From positions 1 through 18,609 of the forward strand of contig JAAYTY010000128.1 of assembly GCA_012523605.1 (NCBI GenBank): DNA of 18,609 nucleotides, given 5' to 3'. The notes below the pieces were generated by a model. It was not told where the DNA came from, ran no database searches, and saw nothing but the letters and a program-made list of their open reading frames with translations. The position numbers and the translations under genes were made by a program. Positions within the stretch are counted from its first letter, which is position 1. Each line of letters opens with the position of its first letter. The DNA comes from Candidatus Fermentibacterota bacterium (GTDB taxonomy: Bacteria > Fermentibacterota > Fermentibacteria > Fermentibacterales > Fermentibacteraceae). This document shows, piece by piece, positions 6,787-11,888 of this stretch.

Positions 6787-7419
6787 TCATCTACCTGTGA
6801 ACAGGGTCTTCACTTCACCGAAGGTGCATGTTTCCAGATCCGAAGCGCCGGTTATCTGCATCCACGGAATGATGCTCGTCAGACTGCCTGACGAGGCGGA
6901 GTAGAGGCCCGATGCACACCGCATGGCTCCTGTGTTCCAATGCCACGTATAAACGCATTCCGAGCCTGTTTCCTCGCCCGAGCTCCACAGCACTTCGACA
7001 AGGAGATTGTCCACGCCGTTATACCAGTAAGGCGTATCGAGATCGAACGTAACCAGCTCGTCGGGGTTGACTTCCAAGTGCAGCGAATCTCTCGAGAACA
7101 CGATCGTCCGGGTTCCGGGGATGAAGTTGGAGTCGAAGTTCGGATTGAGGACATCGTTCTCGCACAGGCCCATGTAGATGGCGAAGTCGAAGAGGTCCGT
7201 CGGTGCGGGTGTGCTGCCCGAGCTGTGCCGCCTGAGAGACAGCGTTTCCACGGTGAACGCATTGCCGATTTCTTCATTCAGCACTACCACCTGGTAGCGC
7301 AGGGACGGTATTCAAGAGCAGCAGAACGGCTCTCCGGACGAGAGTTCCATGCTCCCGATCGTCAGCATATCAGCTTTTCCGATGAAAGCGGCAACGAGCA
7401 TGACGGACAGCCAGCGCAT
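6787..7419 (-). CDS. Candidate exported selenoprotein A (in-frame UGA at codon 36)
   Basis: Reading the - strand from ATG 7419, the frame gives a signal-like start (MRWLSVMLVAAFIG), then GEPFCCS, an in-frame TGA at 7314-7312 (codon 36), then IPSLRYQVVVLNEEIG and 167 further open codons to a TAG at 6787. Total 210 residues if UGA is read. The tandem neighbour has the same length and the same UGA position. With Sec inserted the motif is C-C-S-U, a CxxU redox pair. The rest is beta-rich with IYMGLC, PGTRTIVFS, DTPYWYNGVDNLLVEV and TFGEVK, a style I associate with exported beta-sandwich proteins of FCB-related candidate phyla; no named family is certain. A hairpin fit for a bSECIS element follows the UGA. 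Its start lies 4 nt after the stop of the upstream paralog, so the two are co-transcribed. Alternatives: readthrough with another amino acid, or a signal-peptide-only product. Confidence 0.7.
7281..7300 (-). promoter_or_regulatory. Candidate bacterial SECIS hairpin of selenoprotein A
   Basis: On the - strand, 11 nt after the UGA (7314-7312), GCGCTACC pairs with GGTAGTGC to give an 8-bp stem (one G-U) closed by the loop AGGT. The loop begins 19 nt after the UGA and carries G in its second position, matching what is known of bacterial SECIS elements, which lie inside the coding region a short distance behind the UGA and expose a G in a small apical loop to SelB. The element encodes LRYQVVVL at the same time. 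Confidence 0.65.
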
Positions 7420-7423
7420 GGTG

Positions 7424-8056
7424 CTATTCACTTCCCGCCATGCCGAAGGACGCCTTTACCTCTCCGAAAGTCGAGGGATCGAGACCGAGGGTTACCTCGA
7501 ACTGGAGCATGGAGAGCTTCGTGGACATGATGCCGTTTGCAGAGCCGAGGTTGGTTGCATAGACGGTTCTGGTCAGACCGGTTTCCCACTGCCATGTATA
7601 GAAGCTGTAGCTGGGGTTCGCCGACGCCCAGGAAACCTCGAAGAGCAGATTCTGCTGACCGTTGTACCAGTAGGGAGTAGTCAGCGTGACAGGCTCCCAC
7701 TCGTTGGCACCGGCAGAAAGATCGAGCTGTGATGCGGAAAACACGAGCGTTTTCGTTCCGGGGACCCAGTTATCGGCAAAAGTGGAACTGAGCTGGTCGG
7801 AAGCGCACAACCCCATGTAGATGTTCACGTCGAAGTAGTGGCCCTGATCGGAGCCTGTGGGGGCTCTCATCCAAGCTATGGAGCTGATCTGCATCGCGCT
7901 GCCCAGTTCCGAATCGAGCACTACCTCCTGGTAGCGCAGTTGCGGGCTTCAGGAACCGCACCACGGATAGCTCGATGGGATCTCAGGCGAGCCTACTGTT
8001 ACAGTCGCTGCTGCGGCAAGGGATGCAACCTGGAAGATGCAGAGCAGGCTTCTCAT
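7424..8056 (-). CDS. Candidate exported selenoprotein B (in-frame UGA at codon 36)
   Basis: From ATG 8056 (- strand, with AGGAGGG just upstream) the frame gives a signal peptide (MRSLLCIFQVASLAAAAT), then SYPWCGS, an in-frame TGA at 7951-7949 (codon 36), SPQLRYQEVVLDSELG and 165 more codons to TAG at 7424. Total 210 residues with the UGA read, identical in length to the downstream paralog. The motif is C-G-S-U. Shared blocks with the paralog are LRYQ, IYMGLC, PGTKTLVFS, TPYWYNGQQNLLFEV and TFGEVK; the sequences differ widely elsewhere, so both have been kept under selection since duplication. The protein should be exported, with the CxxU motif roughly 10-20 residues from the mature N-terminus. 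Promoter is in the symmetrical region 8106-8155. The ccdA/thioredoxin relay of the neighbouring ars operon could reduce such a motif, which is only an inference. Confidence 0.72.
7918..7937 (-). promoter_or_regulatory. Candidate bacterial SECIS hairpin of selenoprotein B
   Basis: The same 8-bp stem (GCGCTACC / GGTAGTGC) begins 11 nt after the UGA at 7951-7949, here with the loop AGGA. A 23-nt block around it (7939-7917) differs from that of the paralog (7302-7280) at only one base, the last loop position, while the flanking codons have diverged. The single change alters the encoded residue (V to E) but not the stem, which argues for selection on RNA structure. Confidence 0.65.
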
Positions 8057-8105
8057 ATACCCTCCTCTCGATGAGAACGACCTTCGAACGGTTCAAGAAT
8101 ATCTG

Positions 8106-8134
8106 ATGGTTTCCGGACACGCAAGTATTGTCAA
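8106..8134 (-). promoter_or_regulatory. Predicted promoter of the selenoprotein pair
   Basis: On the - strand a perfect TTGACA lies at 8134-8129; 17 nt further a weak -10 (AACCAT, 3 of 6) spans 8111-8106. Transcription would start near 8099, leaving about 43 nt of leader before ATG 8056. The -35 box is half of the inverted repeat 8128-8155 shared with the divergent promoter. Confidence 0.4.
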
Positions 8135-8155
8135 GCTACACACGACACTTGACAA
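8128..8155. repeat. Perfect inverted repeat TTGTCAAG-N12-CTTGACAA
   Basis: Eight-base arms at 8128-8135 and 8148-8155 with a 12-nt spacer. Each arm contains TTGACA on the outward-reading strand, so the repeat provides the -35 boxes of two divergent promoters and may also be a regulator-binding site. Confidence 0.6.
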
Positions 8156-8178
8156 ACAGTGCGTGCAGGCAGGATTCT
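8149..8178 (+). promoter_or_regulatory. Predicted promoter of the DUF202 gene
   Basis: TTGACA at 8149-8154, an 18-nt spacer, and GATTCT (3 of 6) at 8173-8178. The expected start of transcription is about 8185, the same base as the ATG of the downstream gene, so the message may be leaderless or nearly so. Confidence 0.4.
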
Positions 8179-8184
8179 CGGATC

Positions 8185-8466
8185 ATGGTCGGAGACGGAT
8201 CTGTGACGGAGAGCTGTATCCTCAGGGATAACCTCGCCTGGAGGAGGACGGCTCTCGCCAACGAACGCACCCTGCTCGCCTACATCCGGACCGCCCTCGC
8301 ACTGGTGGTCGCCGGTGTTTCCGCCGTCAAGCTGCTGGACCAGTCGGCGTGGCAGGCGGCCGGCCTGGCAACCGTCGCCGGCGGGCTATTCATCGGCGCA
8401 GCCGGCTTCCTGAGATACGCATCGGTGAGGAAATCCATCGGCAGACCCCCTGAGGGTTCTGCCTGA
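8185..8466 (+). CDS. DUF202-family small membrane protein
   Basis: A 93-residue inner-membrane protein. The family signature is clear: DNLAWRRTALANERTLLAYIRTALALVVAGVSAVKLL, followed by a second hydrophobic segment (AAGLATVAGGLFIGAAGFLRY) and a short basic tail. DUF202 (YidH-like) proteins have no established function. I start it at ATG 8185; an in-frame ATG at 8128 would add 19 residues without family similarity and lies in the promoter region. An AGGA at 8171-8174 is a weak, distant ribosome site, so leaderless translation is possible. Transcribed divergently from the selenoprotein pair and 19 nt upstream of the RNA methyltransferase gene, probably in one transcript with it. Confidence 0.8.
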   Translation: MVGDGSVTESCILRDNLAWRRTALANERTLLAYIRTALALVVAGVSAVKLLDQSAWQAAGLATVAGGLFIGAAGFLRYASVRKSIGRPPEGSA

Positions 8467-8485
8467 GAATCCACGCCCCGGACCG

Positions 8486-9676
8486 ATGACCGACTGGCTC
8501 TACAGGAGGACGGGGCGCTTCTTCGCGGCCTGCGCCGACGGCCTCGAGAGCCTGCTTGCCGAAGAACTGTCGGCGCTGGGAGCCCTGGATCCGCATCCCT
8601 CCTTCAGAGGGGTGTACTTCTCCTCCAGCCTCGGGACACTCTGCCGCGTGAACTACATGAGCAGGCTCGCAACCAGGGTGCTGGCCCCTCTGGCGACGTT
8701 CGACTGCCACAGCACGAAGTATCTGTACAAGACTGCGAGAGGCTTCGACTGGTCATCGCTCTTCGACGCGGAGAGGACGTTCGCGATCACCTGCAACGTC
8801 TCGGACAGTCTGATCACACACTCCCAGTATGCCGCCCTCTGCCTCAAGGACGCGATCGTGGACGCTTTCAGGGAGTCGTGCGGCAGGCGACCCGACGTGG
8901 AGAGAACGAATCCCGAAGTCGGGCTAGACCTCTTCATTCAGAAGAACAGGGCCACGATCAGTCTGGATACCTCGGGAGGCTCTCTGCACAGGAGGGGGTA
9001 CAGGGTTCCGGGCTTCGACGCGCCAATGCAGGAAACGGTTGCCGCCGCGATCGTGAAACTTTCCGGCTGGGACGGAGAAGCCCCCCTGCACGATCCGATG
9101 TGCGGCTCGGGAACCCTGCTTGCGGAGGCATTGATGCACCATTGCAGAATCCCGGCCGGCTTCCTGAGAGAGAGGTTCGGTTTCGAGGGCATGCCCGGCT
9201 TCGATCATTCCGAATGGAGGGCCGTGAGAGCGGAATGCGACAGCCTGGTTCGACCACTTCCGGAATGCCTCATCAGCGGGAGCGATGTCTCCCGGGACGC
9301 GGTTGGAATCGCCCGCAGGAGCCTGCAGGCGCTGCCTGGGGGCGGTGAAGTCCGCCTCTCGTGCTCGGATTTCCGCGAACTCGAAGGGTTCTCCGGGTAC
9401 GTGATGATGACCAACCCGCCGTACGGGATCAGGCTCGGCATGAAGGCTGAGGCGGAGCGGCTGGTGCGCGAGCTGGGAGACTTTCTGAAGAGGAAATGCC
9501 CCGAGTCCCGCGCGTTCATCTACTTCGGAGACAGATCGCTTCTCAAGAGCCTGGGATTGAGGCCGTCGTGGAGGAAGCCTTTGAGAAGCGGTCAACTAGA
9601 TGGACGGCTTGTACTTGTAGAGATCCATGATTCGCCGGCGGGCGATGGAGACTCGAAGGGAACAATATCCTATTAG
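8486..9676 (+). CDS. THUMP-domain RNA guanine-N2 methyltransferase (RlmL/Trm14-like)
   Basis: A 396-residue SAM-dependent RNA methyltransferase. Residues 1-60 match the RlmL N-terminal ferredoxin-like region (FFAACADGLESLLAEELSALGA), residues about 60-160 the THUMP RNA-binding domain ending in ATISLDTSGGSLHRRGYR, and the rest a Rossmann methyltransferase with DPMCGSGTLLAEAL (D203 onward) and the catalytic motif NPPYG (N310 onward). The arrangement fits the 23S rRNA G2445-type methyltransferase RlmL without the RlmK half found in E. coli, or the tRNA G6 enzyme Trm14; the sequence alone does not separate these. No strong Shine-Dalgarno is seen before ATG 8486, but the family similarity starts within the first 10 residues. 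Confidence 0.87.
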   Translation: MTDWLYRRTGRFFAACADGLESLLAEELSALGALDPHPSFRGVYFSSSLGTLCRVNYMSRLATRVLAPLATFDCHSTKYLYKTARGFDWSSLFDAERTFAITCNVSDSLITHSQYAALCLKDAIVDAFRESCGRRPDVERTNPEVGLDLFIQKNRATISLDTSGGSLHRRGYRVPGFDAPMQETVAAAIVKLSGWDGEAPLHDPMCGSGTLLAEALMHHCRIPAGFLRERFGFEGMPGFDHSEWRAVRAECDSLVRPLPECLISGSDVSRDAVGIARRSLQALPGGGEVRLSCSDFRELEGFSGYVMMTNPPYGIRLGMKAEAERLVRELGDFLKRKCPESRAFIYFGDRSLLKSLGLRPSWRKPLRSGQLDGRLVLVEIHDSPAGDGDSKGTISY

Positions 9677-9744
9677 TTTGGTATATATTCTCGAAGGACC
9701 ACTGCATGACGCGTGGTTCCAACCGGGAAGGAACAGGCGGAAAG

Positions 9745-10050
9745 ATGACGAAGAAGCTGGCGATCCTCGCTCTGGTGGCCGCCGTCGGTTTCGCGGCACC
9801 CGCAGTGCTTGCGGGGACCGACGATGACGGCGGTTGCCCCTGCTTAAACGGTTGCTCATGCGATTGCGGGTGTGCTGACGGTTCCGAGTGCACCTGCGGG
9901 GAAGACTGCGTGTGCGATTGCGGGTGTGCGGACGAGCAGGCCGCCTGCGCGTGCGGAAACTCCACAGAGACGGCCCGCGGATGCGGAATGGGCGGTTGCG
10001 GTTCCGGTGTCATGCAGGGGGGAGTCTGCGGCAGCGGCTGCGGCAGATAA
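9745..10050 (+). CDS. Exported cysteine-rich metallothionein-like protein
   Basis: A 101-residue protein with a clean signal peptide (MTKKLAILALVAAVGFAAPAVLA, cleavage likely before GTDDDGG) and 18 cysteines in the mature part of about 78 residues. Cysteines are arranged as CxC and CxCxC groups. An 18-residue unit beginning CSCDCGCAD is repeated immediately as CVCDCGCAD, and the DNA holds a 17-nt exact direct repeat (9859-9875 and 9913-9929) 54 nt apart, so the duplication is recent. The pattern suggests thiolate metal or metalloid binding outside the cytoplasm, which would suit an arsenic-rich habitat, but no family is recognised. Start at ATG 9745 by the signal peptide; an upstream in-frame ATG at 9706 is not needed. 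An AT-rich TATATT (9684-9689) upstream is a probable -10 without an evident -35. A hairpin follows at 10072. Confidence 0.75.
   Translation: MTKKLAILALVAAVGFAAPAVLAGTDDDGGCPCLNGCSCDCGCADGSECTCGEDCVCDCGCADEQAACACGNSTETARGCGMGGCGSGVMQGGVCGSGCGR
9859..9929 (+). repeat. Tandem 54-nt internal duplication in the cysteine-rich gene
   Basis: A 17-nt identical segment starts at 9859 and again at 9913, exactly 18 codons later. The two encoded 18-residue units share CxCDCGCAD and have cysteines at matching places. Confidence 0.7.
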
Positions 10051-10071
10051 CATCCAGTGGTGAAGGACAGT

Positions 10072-10094
10072 GCGGCCGGCCCTTGGCCGGCCGC
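10072..10094 (+). terminator. GC-rich hairpin after the cysteine-rich gene
   Basis: A perfect 10-bp stem (GCGGCCGGCC / GGCCGGCCGC) with a CTT loop, 21 nt after the stop. No T-tract follows. It resembles the hairpins after arsM and elsewhere in the window. Confidence 0.55.
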
Positions 10095-10355
10095 GCCGCT
10101 GTTCAGCGCGGTTCACCGGCGAGGGCTCCCGCCGACGATGTGCATCGTCTCTTGCCGAGAGGCAGGTACTCCGCACCGTACGCCGTCTCGTGCTCTACAT
10201 AGAGGCTTTTCTGCCCTTCGATCCGCGCATGGCCCGGCAGGGCACTCCCGACGCCGGCCGGGTCGCTCCGCCCCGCTTGCCTTCGTCCCCGGGAAGCGCG
10301 ACATTTGACGGTAGATGAGAGAATCCGCCCGATTCACACTTCCTGGAGGTTCCCG
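10095..10355. other. Non-coding stretch with small hairpins upstream of the lyase gene
   Basis: About 260 bases without a convincing gene on either strand. Two further short hairpins are visible: GACGAT-GTGC-ATCGTC (10134-10149) and TGCC-GAGA-GGCA (10153-10164), the latter with a GNRA loop. A TTGACG lies at 10305-10310, but no good -10 follows. The stretch could be a structured leader, a small RNA or plain spacer; I cannot tell which. GGAGG at 10345-10349 is the ribosome site of the next gene. Confidence 0.35.
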
Positions 10356-11888
10356 ATGCCCCTGACAATAGACGGATCCGGCCTGACAATAGAGAAGGTC
10401 CATTCCATCGCCCGCGGAGGAGGCGAGGTGACCCTGGCTCCCGAAGCACTGGCGAGGATGGCCGACTGCCGCCGCATGGTCGAGCGGAAGATCGAGGCCG
10501 GCGAGGTCATGTACGGCATCAACACAGGCATCGGCGAGTTCTCGGAAACCAGGCTGAGCGACGAGGAGGTGCTCGAGTTCCAGCGCTACCTCGTTTACAA
10601 CCATTCCGCAGGAATAGGCGAGCCCGCGCCCATCGAGCACGTGCGCGCGGCCATGCTCGGCAGGATCAACGTGCATGCAAGGGGGCACTCCGCCGTCAGG
10701 CCCGAGATCACCCGCCTCGTTGTGGAGATGCTCAACCGCGGTGTGACCCCGCTGGTGTGCAGGAAGGGGTCGGTGGGGGCCTGCGGCGATCTCGCGCCCA
10801 TGTCCATGATCGCGCTCGTGGTGATGGGCGAGGGCGACGCCTGGTACGACGGCGAGCTACTGCCCGGCGCCGAGGCGCTTCGAAGGGCCGGGCTGGAACC
10901 GGCAAAGCTCCATGCCCGCGACGGCCTTGCGATGATCAACGGCTCCAACTTCCTCAACGGAATGAATGCCCTGATGCTCTACGATACGGACAGATGGCTC
11001 AGACAGGCAGAGATCGCGGCCGCCATGAGCCTCGAAGCCCTGTATGCCAACATGAAGCCCTATGACGGAAGGCTGCACGAACTCAGAGGCTTCCGCGGCG
11101 CAGTGAGGAGCGCGAGGGCTATCAGGAAATGTCTGGAGGGCAGCGACCTCCTTGCCGGCAGGGTGAAGCAGAAGGTTCAGGACGCCTATTCGATGCGCAG
11201 CACTCCCCAGGTAATCGGCGCCGCGCACGACGCCGTGGCCTACGCCCGCTCGCAGGTGGAGACCGAGCTGAACGGCGGGGGCGACAACCCGATCTTCCTT
11301 CCCGAGAGCGACACCGTTCTCACAGGAGCCAACTTCCAGGGCTCCCCGGTATCTCTCCCCATGGAGATGGTCGGCACCGCGGTCACGATGGTCTCGGTGC
11401 TGTCCGAGCGCAGGCTGAACAGGCTCCTCAATCCAGCGCTTTCGGTCGGCCTGCCGCCGTTCCTCGCAGAGAAGCCGGGGCTCTTCAGCGGCCTCATGCT
11501 CAGCCAGTACACCGCGGGGATGCTCGCCGTCGAGCAGAGGATCCTCTCCACACCCGCCGCCTGCGCGTCCATACCCGCGGCGGCTGACCAGGAGGATTTC
11601 GTGAGCATGGGCATGAACACCGCCCTGAAGAACGAGCAGATCCTGGAGAACGCCCTGGGAGTGCTTGGCATCGAGATGATAGCGGCCGCCCAGGCTCTCG
11701 ACTTCAGGAGCCACTCCTTCGGCAGGGGCGTCGGAGCCGCGCTCTCGGTCGTCAGGAAGCACGTCGAGCACCTCGGTGAGGACAGGCCGCTATATCCGGA
11801 TCACAACAGGATTGTGGAGGTCGTCAGGTCCGGGGAGATCCTCGACGCAGTCGAGTCCGAAGTGGGATCGCTGAGCGGGGGGGAATGA
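10356..11888 (+). CDS. hutH: Histidine ammonia-lyase-like enzyme with Ala-Cys-Gly MIO triad
   Basis: A 510-residue aromatic amino acid lyase. Numbering coincides with Pseudomonas putida HutH: Y53 (MYGINTG), H83 (YNHSAGIGEP), the MIO triad at 142-144, N195 (MINGSNF), then Y278/R281 (QDAYSMRSTPQ) and E413 (DQEDFVSMG). H83 and the glutamate favour histidine over phenylalanine or tyrosine as substrate, which would give urocanate and ammonia. The triad reads Ala-Cys-Gly (GCC TGC GGC) where the family has Ala-Ser-Gly; a Ser143Cys variant of the Pseudomonas enzyme is reported to remain active, so the protein need not be dead. NH replaces the usual SH before the loop, and F replaces H after QED, so substrate is open. 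GGAGG lies 6 nt before ATG 10356. Other hut genes are absent. Stop overlaps the next start by 4 bp. Confidence 0.85.
   Translation: MPLTIDGSGLTIEKVHSIARGGGEVTLAPEALARMADCRRMVERKIEAGEVMYGINTGIGEFSETRLSDEEVLEFQRYLVYNHSAGIGEPAPIEHVRAAMLGRINVHARGHSAVRPEITRLVVEMLNRGVTPLVCRKGSVGACGDLAPMSMIALVVMGEGDAWYDGELLPGAEALRRAGLEPAKLHARDGLAMINGSNFLNGMNALMLYDTDRWLRQAEIAAAMSLEALYANMKPYDGRLHELRGFRGAVRSARAIRKCLEGSDLLAGRVKQKVQDAYSMRSTPQVIGAAHDAVAYARSQVETELNGGGDNPIFLPESDTVLTGANFQGSPVSLPMEMVGTAVTMVSVLSERRLNRLLNPALSVGLPPFLAEKPGLFSGLMLSQYTAGMLAVEQRILSTPAACASIPAAADQEDFVSMGMNTALKNEQILENALGVLGIEMIAAAQALDFRSHSFGRGVGAALSVVRKHVEHLGEDRPLYPDHNRIVEVVRSGEILDAVESEVGSLSGGE

Noticed and set aside
7312..7951. Reading the two UGA codons as ordinary stops in decayed genes
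   Set aside because: Both genes keep the same frame on either side of the UGA, the same length, a signal peptide and conserved motifs, and the UGA is at the same codon. A pseudogene pair should show different lesions. Stop-codon readthrough with another amino acid is still possible and is kept as an alternative.
7312..7951. Genome-wide reassignment of UGA (for example to Trp or Gly)
   Set aside because: UGA ends several well-defined genes here (arsR, the permease, acr3, arsC, arsM), including ATGA overlaps, and Trp is encoded by TGG throughout. A context-dependent recoding is needed.
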